A stretch of 64,000 nt of DNA, taken from JBDZVM01 sp040255675 (GTDB lineage Bacteria; Actinomycetota; Actinomycetes; Acidothermales; Acidothermaceae). A program made the translations under genes and the position numbers. Below the pieces are notes generated by a model. That model was not told the origin of the DNA and did no database searches. It saw only the letters and a list, made by a program, of their open reading frames with translations. The stretch spans positions 1 through 64,000 of the forward strand of contig JBDZVM010000011.1 in NCBI GenBank assembly GCA_040255675.1, in the 5' to 3' direction. This document shows positions 23,617-32,319 of the stretch, piece after piece (the first letter of the stretch is position 1; each line of letters starts with the position of its first letter).

Positions 23617-24110
23617 GCGCGCGGGTGCTCGTCGCCGGCATAGGCAATGTGTTCTTCGGCGACGACGGATTCGGGGTCGAGGTGGCGCGCCACCTCGAGC
23701 CGACGATTCTGCCCGAGGGAGTCGAGGTTCGCGATTACGGAATCAGGAGCGTGCACCTCGCGTACGACCTCGTCGACAACGCGTACGACAGCCTGATCCT
23801 CATCGACGCCGCGCCGCTCGGGGAGGCGGCCGGCACGCTGGCGGTGCTCGACTTCACCGACGAGTCCGTGGCGACAGCGGCCGACAACTTCGACGCGCAC
23901 TCGATGACACCGCAAACGGTGCTGGCCGCGCTGCACGCGATCGGCGGCCACATCGGCCGGGTGCTTGTCGTCGGCTGCCAGCCGGGCGCCTTCGACCAGG
24001 GCATGGGTTTGTCGCCGCCGGTCGCCGGCGCGTTGGACGACGCGGTGTCGCTCGTTCGGGAAACCGCCGCCGCGGAGGTAGCACGGCAAAAGGCGGGCTC
24101 ACATGCATGA
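23613..24110 (+). CDS. Hydrogenase maturation protease
   Basis: A 165-residue HupD/HybD-type endopeptidase that trims the C-terminal tail of the large subunit after Ni insertion. Family features: GIGNVFFGDDGFGVEV with the metal-binding acidic residue at D17, ILIDAAPLG with the second acidic ligand, and DAHSMTP with the histidine. It starts with GTG overlapping the previous stop and overlaps hypA at its end. Expected substrate is the large subunit encoded at 19144-20937. Confidence 0.9.
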   Translation: MSARVLVAGIGNVFFGDDGFGVEVARHLEPTILPEGVEVRDYGIRSVHLAYDLVDNAYDSLILIDAAPLGEAAGTLAVLDFTDESVATAADNFDAHSMTPQTVLAALHAIGGHIGRVLVVGCQPGAFDQGMGLSPPVAGALDDAVSLVRETAAAEVARQKAGSHA

Positions 24111-24567
24111 GGTCGGACTGTGCGAGGCGATCGTCGAGGCGGCGCTTCGGCGCGCCGGCAGCCGAGAAGTCTCGGCGGTTCGGGTCCGCGTCGGTGGCCA
24201 TCCGGTCGACGAAGCCGTGATCCAGCAAGGCTTTCAACTCGCGGCGATGGGCACCGTGGTCGAGCACGCCACGCTCGACCTCGTCCGCCAGCCGATGCTG
24301 TCGCGATGCCACGGTTGCGGCGCCGAGTCGCAGGTGCTCGACGCGCCGCACCTGGCCGCCTGCCCGGCATGCGGCGGCGTCGACGTCGACGTGATTGGCG
24401 ACGAGGACGTCGTCCTGGAGTCGATCACTGTGCGGGCGCCGGCGCACGAGGCCACCAGACCGCTTCCCGCCGCCCCGACCGAGCCACCCGCGCTCGCGCT
24501 CGCGGCGCCGCTGGCCGCGATCTACGACCGGATGCGCGACCGGCTGCAGGGCCGGCCGAAGACGTAA
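24103..24567 (+). CDS. hypA: Hydrogenase nickel-insertion protein HypA
   Basis: A 154-residue metallochaperone. It starts MHEVGLCEAIVEAAL, with the Ni-binding His2 and neighbouring Glu3. The zinc site is two CxxC pairs, CHGCG and CPACGG. The C-terminus is longer than in classical HypA (about 115 residues), adding a Pro/Ala-rich tail (about 110-154). It overlaps the protease gene by 8 bases and is followed by hypC after 14 bases. It normally works with HypB, which is not in this window. Confidence 0.92.
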   Translation: MHEVGLCEAIVEAALRRAGSREVSAVRVRVGGHPVDEAVIQQGFQLAAMGTVVEHATLDLVRQPMLSRCHGCGAESQVLDAPHLAACPACGGVDVDVIGDEDVVLESITVRAPAHEATRPLPAAPTEPPALALAAPLAAIYDRMRDRLQGRPKT

Positions 24568-24581
24568 CGGGTCCTCCAGCC

Positions 24582-24812
24582 ATGTGCCTCGGAATCCCAG
24601 GACAGGTCATCGAACTCGGCACCGGCGAGGTCGGTGCGCACAGGCGGGCGACGGTCAACACCGTCGGCGTCGAACGTGTCGTCGACACCAGCCTGCTCGA
24701 CGACCTCGCGGTCGGCGACTGGGTCGTCGTCCATCTCGGCTTCGCCTTGTCGAAGCTCGATCCCGAAGAGGCGCAGGCGACGCTGCGAATGCTCGACGTC
24801 GAGACACCTTGA
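24582..24812 (+). CDS. hypC: Hydrogenase assembly chaperone HypC
   Basis: A 76-residue HypC/HupF-family chaperone. It starts MCLGIPGQVIEL with the essential Cys2, and continues as a small beta-barrel (VGDWVVVHLGFALSKLDPEE). HypC carries the Fe(CN)2CO group from HypD and holds the immature large subunit. HypD, HypE and HypF are not encoded here and must be elsewhere. The next gene, a transporter binding protein, starts 13 bases later in the same direction. Confidence 0.92.
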   Translation: MCLGIPGQVIELGTGEVGAHRRATVNTVGVERVVDTSLLDDLAVGDWVVVHLGFALSKLDPEEAQATLRMLDVETP

Positions 24813-24825
24813 CGGGAGGCGTCGC

Positions 24826-25857
24826 ATGGCACGATTTGTCGGACGACGCCGCGTCGGTCTCCGCCTAGCGATCGGTGTCGCCGTCGCGGCGCTGCTCGCT
24901 ACGGGCTGCGCCTCCGGCGGCAACGCGACGACGGCCGCGAACGCCACCGACGCGTCGGCGCCGATCACGATCACGTTGTACACGTCGATTTCTCAACCGA
25001 CGATCGACTCCGTCATCTCCGCGTTCGACACCTTGCACCCCGATATCAAGGTGTCGGTCTTCCGCGCGCCGACTGGCTCGCTGAACGCGCGGATCGCCAC
25101 CGATCAGCGCACCGGTGGTGTGAGGGCGGACGTGCTGTGGGTCAGCGACCCGCTCACGATGCACGGCTACGACAGCCAGGGCTTGCTGAAGAAGTACACC
25201 GCACCCTCGGCGAAAGCGTTGCCCGCGCAATACCGGACGCCGTCCTTCGCCGGCGCGGGGCTGCTCTATCTCGTGCTGATCTACCGCAAGGGCCTCACGC
25301 CCGCGCCGACGAGTTGGAACGACCTGACGAACCCTGCCTTCCACGGCGCCGTCGCCGTTCCCGACCCCGGCTTCGCGGGATCCGCGATGGGCGCGCTGGG
25401 CTATTTCGGCGAGCAAAAGGGCTTCGGCCTCGATTTCTACAAAAAGCTCAAAGCCAATGGCGGGGTGCAGGTGAAGAGCCCGGAGGACGTCATTACCGGT
25501 GTGGCGCAAGGAAAGTACAAGCTCGGCATGACCATCGCCGACAGCGCGATCGCGGCGGCGAAGAAAGGTTCGCCGGTGGAAGTGGCGTGGCCGATGCCGG
25601 GCGCCATCGCGATCTACAGCCCGATCGGCGTCACGGCGAAGAGCAAGCACGTCTCGGCCGCGGAGACTTTCGAGGACTTCGTGCTGAGCAAGCCTGGCCA
25701 ACAGGCCATCGCGAAAACCGGGCGGCAGCCTTCGCTTCCAGGCGTCCCCGGCATCGACAAACCGGCCGGCGCCACCATCGTGTCGCCAGACTGGCCCGCG
25801 TTCTTCGGTGACAAAGCGTCGCTGCTCGCGGGCTACCAGAAAATCTTCGGTAGCTGA
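24826..25857 (+). CDS. ABC transporter substrate-binding lipoprotein (FbpA/AfuA type)
   Basis: A 343-residue lipoprotein with basic start MARFVGRRR and lipobox LLATGC (Cys28). The mature protein begins ITITLYTSISQPTIDSVISA, typical of the ferric-iron, thiamine and aminoethylphosphonate family of binding proteins. The ATG at 24826 follows GGGAGG at 6 bases. It lies only 13 bases after hypC, followed by a fused permease and an ATPase, so the three form a complete importer transcribed with the hydrogenase maturation genes. The substrate is not readable; iron is attractive given the neighbours but is inference. Confidence 0.87.
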   Translation: MARFVGRRRVGLRLAIGVAVAALLATGCASGGNATTAANATDASAPITITLYTSISQPTIDSVISAFDTLHPDIKVSVFRAPTGSLNARIATDQRTGGVRADVLWVSDPLTMHGYDSQGLLKKYTAPSAKALPAQYRTPSFAGAGLLYLVLIYRKGLTPAPTSWNDLTNPAFHGAVAVPDPGFAGSAMGALGYFGEQKGFGLDFYKKLKANGGVQVKSPEDVITGVAQGKYKLGMTIADSAIAAAKKGSPVEVAWPMPGAIAIYSPIGVTAKSKHVSAAETFEDFVLSKPGQQAIAKTGRQPSLPGVPGIDKPAGATIVSPDWPAFFGDKASLLAGYQKIFGS

Positions 25858-25867
25858 GTTGTCGTCC

Positions 25868-27538
25868 ATGGCGGCGCAACGTCGATGGCGCGTCATCACG
25901 CTGGTGGCGGTGTTGGCCCTTGTCGCGGCGGTGATCGGCTGGCCGCTCGTGAAGCTGGTCGACGTGCTTGTCTCCGACCCTGCGGGCGCGAGCGCCGCCG
26001 TCACTAGCCCGGGGTTCGGCCAAGCTGTCGCGCACACGTTGGAGACCGCGGTAGCGACGACGTTGCTCGCGGTGCCGGCAGGGGCGCTACTCGCGCTGCT
26101 GACAGCGCGACCCGCGCTTCCTGGACGACGTGCGCTGCGGGCCGCGATTTTGCTTCCGTTGCTGGTGCCGCCGTTCGTGCTCGGCTACAGCTGGACACAG
26201 GCCTACGGCACGGCGGGTTTCAGCGACCAGTTGCTCGGTGTCACGATGCCGGGATTGCTCGGACCGGTCGGCATCGTCGTCGTTGGCGCGGTGACGTTGG
26301 CGCCCCTCAGCTATTTCATTGTGGGAGCCGGGCTCGCCGCACGTGCCGAGCCTGATCTCGAGCGCGCGGCCCGAGTCTTCGGCGCCAGCGCGCTGACGAC
26401 GTTGCGCACGGTGACGGTGCCGCTGCTTCGCGCGCCGCTGGGAGCGGCGTCCGCGTTGGTGTTCGTCTCGGCGCTGGAAGCGTTCGCGTTGCCAGCGGCG
26501 TTGGGGACGCCCGCAGGTTACGACACCATGACGACGCGTATTTACGGCGACCTCGCACTGGCGAGTGACCCCGCGCTGTTCACCCAGGCGATCGCGTTGG
26601 CGTTGGCGCTCGTCGTGCTCGCGGCTTTCGTGATGTGGCCGGCCGACCGCATGTTCAAAGGCAGTAGGCGTCCGACGAGGGCAGGCTCCGAAGGCCCGGT
26701 CGCCTCGCATCGCCCGACTGCGGGCGCTCGCGTCTCCGCAGCGCTTCTCTGGTGCTACGTCGCGGTCGTCGTGGCTCTTCCGCTGGCGGCGCTGCTCCTC
26801 GCCGCATTGACGCCCGCCGTCGGAGTTTCTCCGTCGCCCGCGAACTGGACGTTGCGCAACTTCGACGCGGCGCTTTCCGGGCACACGTTTGGCGCGCTGC
26901 GGCACAGCCTGATGCTCGCGATCGTCGCGGCGATTCTCGTTGTGGCGATGGGATTTCTCGTTGTGCTGGCCGAGCGGCGGCGTCGCGGCGCCGGCCTCGG
27001 CACGGCGGTCACGCTCGCGTACGCGCTGCCGGGTTCGGCCCTGGCGGTCGGTGTGTTGCTCGCGTACGGCAGGCACATCGGCGGGACGCTCGCGATCATT
27101 CTCCTTGCCTATGTGGCGAAACTATGGCCCCTCGGCCATCGACCGCTCGCCGCGGTGGTCGACCGGCTCGACCGCGACCATGAACGGGCGGCGAGGGCGA
27201 GCGGCGCGACTCCGCTTGGCGCGTGGATCACCGTTGTGTTGCCGCGACTCGCGCCGGCGTTATGCGGCGCGGCGCTGCTGGTGTTCTTGACCGTCGTGCA
27301 CGAACTCACGATGTCGAGCCTGCTGTACGGCCCGTCGAGCCAGACGCTCGCGGTCGTGGTGTTGAACGCGCAGCAACTCGGCGACGTCGGCGCGACCGCG
27401 GCGCTGTCGGCGTTGATGACAGCACTCGTTCTACTGCTCGCGACGCCGCTTTTCGCCTGGTTCGGTCTGCGGCGCGCACGGGCTCGTTCCGACGTGACGG
27501 TGCGGATTGCTCAACGGGAGTTGGCCGATGTCGTCTGA
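25868..27538 (+). CDS. ABC transporter permease, two fused domains (FbpB type)
   Basis: A 556-residue membrane protein with about twelve hydrophobic segments, made of two binding-protein-dependent permease units. The EAA-type loops are DLERAARVFGASALTTLR (first half) and DHERAARASGATPLGAWI (second half). This single-chain layout is standard for FbpB/AfuB-family importers. ATG 25868 is taken as start. The gene lies 10 bases after the binding-protein stop and overlaps the ATPase gene by 11 bases. Confidence 0.88.
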   Translation: MAAQRRWRVITLVAVLALVAAVIGWPLVKLVDVLVSDPAGASAAVTSPGFGQAVAHTLETAVATTLLAVPAGALLALLTARPALPGRRALRAAILLPLLVPPFVLGYSWTQAYGTAGFSDQLLGVTMPGLLGPVGIVVVGAVTLAPLSYFIVGAGLAARAEPDLERAARVFGASALTTLRTVTVPLLRAPLGAASALVFVSALEAFALPAALGTPAGYDTMTTRIYGDLALASDPALFTQAIALALALVVLAAFVMWPADRMFKGSRRPTRAGSEGPVASHRPTAGARVSAALLWCYVAVVVALPLAALLLAALTPAVGVSPSPANWTLRNFDAALSGHTFGALRHSLMLAIVAAILVVAMGFLVVLAERRRRGAGLGTAVTLAYALPGSALAVGVLLAYGRHIGGTLAIILLAYVAKLWPLGHRPLAAVVDRLDRDHERAARASGATPLGAWITVVLPRLAPALCGAALLVFLTVVHELTMSSLLYGPSSQTLAVVVLNAQQLGDVGATAALSALMTALVLLLATPLFAWFGLRRARARSDVTVRIAQRELADVV

Positions 27539-28562
27539 GACGGCGGCGGCGCATTCGCCGTCCACTGCCGACGTCGCGTTGCCCGCGCTCGAGTGTCGCG
27601 GGTTGTCGGTGTCGCACGGGCGAAACCGTGTCCTCACCGACGTCAATCTCACCGTGGATGCGGGACAAATGCTCGCGCTGCTCGGGCCGTCCGGGTCTGG
27701 GAAGACGACGTTGCTGCACACGATCGCGGGCCTCATCACCCCCGACGTTGGTGAGGTGCTGCTCGACGGCCGCGTCGTCGCGTCGCGGCGGGCGAACGTG
27801 CCTCCGGAGCGTCGGAGCGCCGCGATGGTCTTTCAGAATTACGCGCTGTGGCCGCACCTGAGCGCGCTCGACAACGTGGCGTATCCCTTCCGCCGCAGTG
27901 GTCTTCGCAGGAAAGCGGCGCGCGAGGCGGCGTTCGCGCTGCTCGACCGACTCGGCGCCGCCGCGTTTGCGTCGCGACGTCCGGCGGAGATGTCGGGCGG
28001 CCAGCAACAGCGCGTCGGTGTAGCGCGTGCGCTCGCCCGCCGAAGCCGGGTCACCCTGCTCGACGAGCCGACCGCGCATCTTGACCAGGCGTTGCGCGCT
28101 CAGGTGCAAGAGGAGATCGCGCGAGTCATCCGGTCATCCGGGGGTGCGGTCGTGTACGCGACGCACGACGCGGGGGAGGCGCTGGCAATCGCCGACCGGG
28201 TGGCGCTGCTGCGATCCGGGCGCATCTTGCAGGTCGGGTCACCGCGCGAGATCTATGAGAATCCTTGCGATATATGGGCCGCGCGGCTCACCGGACCCGC
28301 GTCCGCCATCCGGCTTGACGCCGACGGCGGCCCGTGGCTCGTCGTCCGGCCTGAATGGACGGCGCTGGGCGGCGGTCTCGACGGACGCGTGCGCGAGGTC
28401 TGGTATCGCGGCGCGCACACCGATTACGGCCTCGATACAACGGCGGGGTGTGTCGTCGTCCGAGAGGATGGCCCCCCAATGCTCGCTGTCGGCGAGCCGA
28501 CGTCGTGGTCGATTCGTCGCTCGTGGGCCTTGCCAAAGGTCTCGGACGACGACGCGGTGTGA
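27528..28562 (+). CDS. ABC transporter ATP-binding protein (FbpC/PotA type)
   Basis: A 344-residue ATPase. Walker A LLGPSGSGKTT, Q-loop FQNYALWPH, signature MSGGQQQRVGVARAL, Walker B VTLLDEPTAHLD and switch ATHDAGEA are all present. A C-terminal TOBE-like regulatory region follows (about 250-344). The ATG at 27528 overlaps the permease end and follows CGGGAG. It energises the importer encoded just upstream. The gene converges on the DUF6390-like gene with only 9 bases between stops. Confidence 0.92.
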   Translation: MSSETAAAHSPSTADVALPALECRGLSVSHGRNRVLTDVNLTVDAGQMLALLGPSGSGKTTLLHTIAGLITPDVGEVLLDGRVVASRRANVPPERRSAAMVFQNYALWPHLSALDNVAYPFRRSGLRRKAAREAAFALLDRLGAAAFASRRPAEMSGGQQQRVGVARALARRSRVTLLDEPTAHLDQALRAQVQEEIARVIRSSGGAVVYATHDAGEALAIADRVALLRSGRILQVGSPREIYENPCDIWAARLTGPASAIRLDADGGPWLVVRPEWTALGGGLDGRVREVWYRGAHTDYGLDTTAGCVVVREDGPPMLAVGEPTSWSIRRSWALPKVSDDDAV

Positions 28563-28571
28563 CGTTCCGAC

Positions 28572-29357
28572 TTAGCGCAGCGCGACGGCCACGCCGGACG
28601 ACGACTTTTGCCCGTTGGTGATGGAAAGTTGCCGCGCGGTGTAGGAGCGCAACGCGTTCAGCTGAACGTCGGTGAGCTTGTCGCAAACCCAATCCCAATG
28701 AAGCGAGACGTGGTCGCCGACGGCGAGGTCGTGCGCGAAGCCGTAACCGTCGGTCGCCCAACGCGCAGTCTCGACCCGCGGCTCGCCAAGGCCGAGAACG
28801 CCGTGCTCCCAGCTGAGCGGCCGCGACTTCACAACAGCAGCCTCGCCGGTGAGCTCCGTGACCTCGCCCCATCTGATCCGGCAACGATCGAGCACGTAAA
28901 GCGGAGTCTCGCCGCGGTCTGAGCCGAGCAAGCCGACCCACGGGTAGACGCCGAAAACGTGGAAGCTGTGATGCGGGACGGCGAGGGCGGGGATGTTCTC
29001 TTGGAGCGACGTCCAGCCAAACCCGGCGCGCGGGTGGAATCGCTCGCGCATCGAGTTGCCGAAGTCGCCTCGCGGAACTCGGTCGAGCAACGGATTGCCG
29101 ACCCAATAGGCCTCGACGACGCGGTAGTCGAGGGGGTCGCCGATGCCGGTCGACTCCGCGATCATCCGCAGGTACGGCCACGCGCCGGCGAACCCCTTGG
29201 CCAGCTGCCGAAGCCCCTCGTCGGCGTCGCCTGTCGAGCCGTATTCGAGAAGAGCGCGGTGATCGGCCGGGCCGCAATAGCCGAGCTGGTTCGGCGGGTA
29301 CGCGTAGCGCGCGAACAGCAGGCCACCCGACCACGTTGGGTTGCGCGATTGTTCCAC
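28572..29357 (-). CDS. DUF6390-like protein
   Basis: A 261-residue soluble protein starting VEQSRNPTWSGGLLFARYAY. It contains PNQLGYCGPADHRALLEYG and FHVFGVYPWVGLLGSD. I recall this pattern as DUF6390, a family repeatedly found beside actinobacterial hydrogenase genes (from memory). The GTG at 29357 is chosen because GGGGAGG lies 5 bases upstream; the frame extends to 29414 without a better site. Convergent with the importer operon. Biochemical role unknown. Confidence 0.7.
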   Translation of the reverse strand: MEQSRNPTWSGGLLFARYAYPPNQLGYCGPADHRALLEYGSTGDADEGLRQLAKGFAGAWPYLRMIAESTGIGDPLDYRVVEAYWVGNPLLDRVPRGDFGNSMRERFHPRAGFGWTSLQENIPALAVPHHSFHVFGVYPWVGLLGSDRGETPLYVLDRCRIRWGEVTELTGEAAVVKSRPLSWEHGVLGLGEPRVETARWATDGYGFAHDLAVGDHVSLHWDWVCDKLTDVQLNALRSYTARQLSITNGQKSSSGVAVALR

Positions 29358-29502
29358 GGCAGCCTCCCCGCTCACCTTGCTCGCGCTGCTCCTCCCCCGA
29401 GGGCGTCGAATCACGCCTCACGGAACGCGGATTTCACCGCACCGTTTCGCATCGGTGCGGACGTGCTCATTGGTGTCTACGCGGGCAGGCCGGTGATGCG
29501 CG

Positions 29503-31152
29503 TCAGTCCAGCTCCAACAGGTTGACCAGGTCGCCGCGAATCGCGCCCAGCTGGGCGTTCGCGGCGTCGCGCGCCTCTTCCACCGACGTGCTTACGGGTG
29601 TGGCGACTTCGAGGTAGCACTTCAATTTGGGCTCGGTCCCGCTCGGCCGGACGACGACCCGCGCGGCGCGGTGGCCGTGAGGTTCGCCATCGAGCCGGTA
29701 GCGCAATCCTTCGGTGGGGGGCAGCCCGATCGCACCGCGCGCCAGGTCTTCGAAGCTGATCACGGGCAAGCCACCCAACACGGTTGGCGGGTTCGTCCGC
29801 ATCCTGGCGATGGCGGGGGTGATGCGCTTGACGTCGTCGACGCGCACAGACAGTTGGCCGGTCGCGAAGATCCCGTACTCTCGGGCGATCTCGTCCAGTC
29901 TCCGGGTCAGCGACGACCCGTCGGCCTTCAGCTGGGCGGAGAGCAGCGCGACCAGTAGCGCGGCGCTGATGCCGTCCTTGTCGCGGGTGATGTCGGGAGC
30001 GACGCAGTAACCGAGTGCTTCCTCATAGCCGAACACGAGGTCGTCACCAGCCTTGACGATCCACTTGAATCCGGTCAGCGTCTCGGAGTACGGCATCCCG
30101 TGTCGCCGCGCCATCGCCGACAAGAGGGATGACGAGACGATCGTCGTCGCGTAACGGCCATTAATCCCATTGCGCAGAAGGAATTCGCCGAGCAGCGAGC
30201 CCACCTCGTCACCTCGCAGCACGCGCCAGCTGTCGTCATCGGGGACGGCGACCGCACACCGGTCGGCATCCGGGTCGTTGGCGATGACGAGATCGGCCGA
30301 CGAAGCCTGCGCCGCCGCGACCGCCAAATCGAGCGCCCCGGGCTCTTCGGGGTTGGGAAACGCGACCGTCGGAAAGTCGGGGTTGGGGTCGGCTTGTCGC
30401 GATACCACTTGCGGCGCAGGAAATCCGGCTGCCTCGAACGCGGCGACTAACGTGTCGCGTCCCACGCCGTGCAGCGGGGTGTAAACAATCCGCACATCGC
30501 GATGCGGCAACCTTCCCAGCAACGGCAGCGAGGAGACCGCGCGCACGTACTCGTCGATGACGGCGTCGTCCAGCGTCGTCCATGCGTCGCTTCTGGGAAT
30601 AGACGCGAGTGCGCCGGTCGCGTCGATCGCCGCCGCGATGTCGCTGTCGGCCGGCGGCACAATCTGCCCGCCGTCCCTGAGGTAGACCTTGTAGCCGTTG
30701 TCTTGCGGCGGGTTGTGCGACGCCGTGACCATCACTCCGGCGGACGCCGAAAGCGACCTGATGGCAAATGCCAACACCGGTGTCGGCAGGGCACGCGGAA
30801 GAAGCATCGCGCGCAGCCCGTACCCGGCCGCGACCGCCGCAGTGTCGCGGGCGAACAGGTCCGACTTGTGCCGGGCGTCGAAACCGATGACGACCGATGT
30901 GCCGCCGCTTTCCTTCAGGTACGCGCAAAGACCCGCCGCCGCGCGCATCACGACCGCGCGGTTCATCCGATTTGGCCCGGCGCCGAGCGCGGCGCGTAAC
31001 CCCGCCGTGCCGAACTCGAGACGCGACCCAAACCGATCCGCGATTGCCGCCTCATCGCCCGCCGCGAGCAGCGCACCGAGTTCGGCACGCGTGTCGGGAT
31101 CGGGATCTTCGGCGAGCCATTTCCGTGCGATGTCGAAAAGACTCACAACCAC
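29503..31152 (-). CDS. Phosphoglucomutase/phosphomannomutase-family enzyme, possibly a phosphopentomutase
   Basis: A 549-residue alpha-D-phosphohexomutase-superfamily enzyme. The phosphoserine loop is TASHNPPQDNGYKVY, the Mg loop is NDPDADRCAV, the sugar loop is GYEEALGY, and the phosphate site is RPSGTEPKLKCYLE. The EEALG type of sugar loop places it with PGM2/PmmB-like members, some of which isomerise pentose phosphates. Its position beside uridine phosphorylase and DeoC makes conversion of (deoxy)ribose-1-phosphate to the 5-phosphate plausible. Starts at GTG 31152 or 31146. Family firm, substrate inferred. Confidence 0.9.
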   Translation of the reverse strand: MVVSLFDIARKWLAEDPDPDTRAELGALLAAGDEAAIADRFGSRLEFGTAGLRAALGAGPNRMNRAVVMRAAAGLCAYLKESGGTSVVIGFDARHKSDLFARDTAAVAAGYGLRAMLLPRALPTPVLAFAIRSLSASAGVMVTASHNPPQDNGYKVYLRDGGQIVPPADSDIAAAIDATGALASIPRSDAWTTLDDAVIDEYVRAVSSLPLLGRLPHRDVRIVYTPLHGVGRDTLVAAFEAAGFPAPQVVSRQADPNPDFPTVAFPNPEEPGALDLAVAAAQASSADLVIANDPDADRCAVAVPDDDSWRVLRGDEVGSLLGEFLLRNGINGRYATTIVSSSLLSAMARRHGMPYSETLTGFKWIVKAGDDLVFGYEEALGYCVAPDITRDKDGISAALLVALLSAQLKADGSSLTRRLDEIAREYGIFATGQLSVRVDDVKRITPAIARMRTNPPTVLGGLPVISFEDLARGAIGLPPTEGLRYRLDGEPHGHRAARVVVRPSGTEPKLKCYLEVATPVSTSVEEARDAANAQLGAIRGDLVNLLELD

Positions 31153-31269
31153 TCCACCAACTTCGCGAGAAGTCTTTCCATCTGTACCGTCGCCCAGAGC
31201 CCGTCTTCCGCCCCGAAGCCCTGCTGCCGAACGGCGATGGCCACCGTCGGAACCACTTGCGCCGCGCGC

Positions 31270-32319
31270 TCACGCATCAGGTGCCATCGCAACCCGCCTT
31301 AGAGGCGAACCGCCCGACAAAGTCGCGGCGCACAGAACAATTACCGACGCCGCGACGGTCCCGGCGTTCGGAGCAATCCCGGCGTTCACATCGAGTCCGA
31401 GAGCGCCAAGGAGTGCGCCTGCGACAATCGCCAGGGAGCACGCCAAGACGCCGATCCGCGGCACGACTGTCGCCGCGGCGCTGACGAAGACCACGCCGAG
31501 GGCACCAGAGAAGTAGAGCCAGTACTGACCGGCCGGAGGCCACGCCGCCGCTGCTGCCGAGAAGACCGAACGTTGCGCCAGAAGCAATAGCGCCAGGAAT
31601 CCAGTTCCGACACCGAATGCGGCCCAGGCCGTTCCGAGAGGATCACCAGTAAGGTTCAATGCGGCGCCGTTCGCCGCCTGCTGGACTGCGGCCGCCGCCC
31701 CCGCCAATACGAGAAGAACGACAAAGCCGAGCAACACCAGCGCACGGTCCGCTCGCGCCGTACCGATGGCGGCGACCGCCAGCGCCGCAATCGCTAGCAG
31801 GCCGCCGGCGGCACGCGACAACGTGACAGGGGCGCGCCGTCGACCGGCGACTCCAGCAGCATCGAGCGCGAGTCCGCCGACCGTCTGCCCGGCGACTGCG
31901 AAAACCGTCGCAAGTGCGACCCCAATGCGTGGTACCGAGATGGCCAGAGCAACGACGTAGACGGCACCGCACGGTCCGCTGATCCACCACCACCGCCGCC
32001 ACTGCGCGAACGACAGTCGCCGTGGCGTTCGATCGGTCAACGCGCACACTGCCGTCAGGATCGCGAAACCTTGCAGAAAAGTCAGAAAAGTCACGAGGAC
32101 GGGATCTCCTAGCCAGGCTGTCAGATCACCGTTCCACCGGGCCTGCACCGCAGCGAGAAAGCCGCATGCAACCGCCAACGGATATCCCAGGAGCGTCGCA
32201 CGTGACCATCGCCATGTCTTCTTCGACCGTGGCAGCGCGTCAGCTTCGTCTACAAGCGCCGATTGGCGAGCGTCAACGTAACGCGGCTGACTTTCTGATT
32301 CCGTCACCACACTGGCCAA
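31270..32319 (-). CDS. DMT-superfamily membrane transporter (YdcZ/DUF606-like)
   Basis: A 349-residue protein with about ten hydrophobic helices after a 45-residue hydrophilic N-terminus. Two similar halves (GFLAAVQARWNGDLTAWLG; NGAALNLTGDPLGTAWAAFG) suggest the internally duplicated DMT layout of the YdcZ group. It overlaps the end of the amidohydrolase gene by 16 bases and is the last gene of the pyrimidine-type operon. Probably moves a metabolite or drug; substrate unknown. Confidence 0.75.
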   Translation of the reverse strand: MASVVTESESQPRYVDARQSALVDEADALPRSKKTWRWSRATLLGYPLAVACGFLAAVQARWNGDLTAWLGDPVLVTFLTFLQGFAILTAVCALTDRTPRRLSFAQWRRWWWISGPCGAVYVVALAISVPRIGVALATVFAVAGQTVGGLALDAAGVAGRRRAPVTLSRAAGGLLAIAALAVAAIGTARADRALVLLGFVVLLVLAGAAAAVQQAANGAALNLTGDPLGTAWAAFGVGTGFLALLLLAQRSVFSAAAAAWPPAGQYWLYFSGALGVVFVSAAATVVPRIGVLACSLAIVAGALLGALGLDVNAGIAPNAGTVAASVIVLCAATLSGGSPLRRVAMAPDA

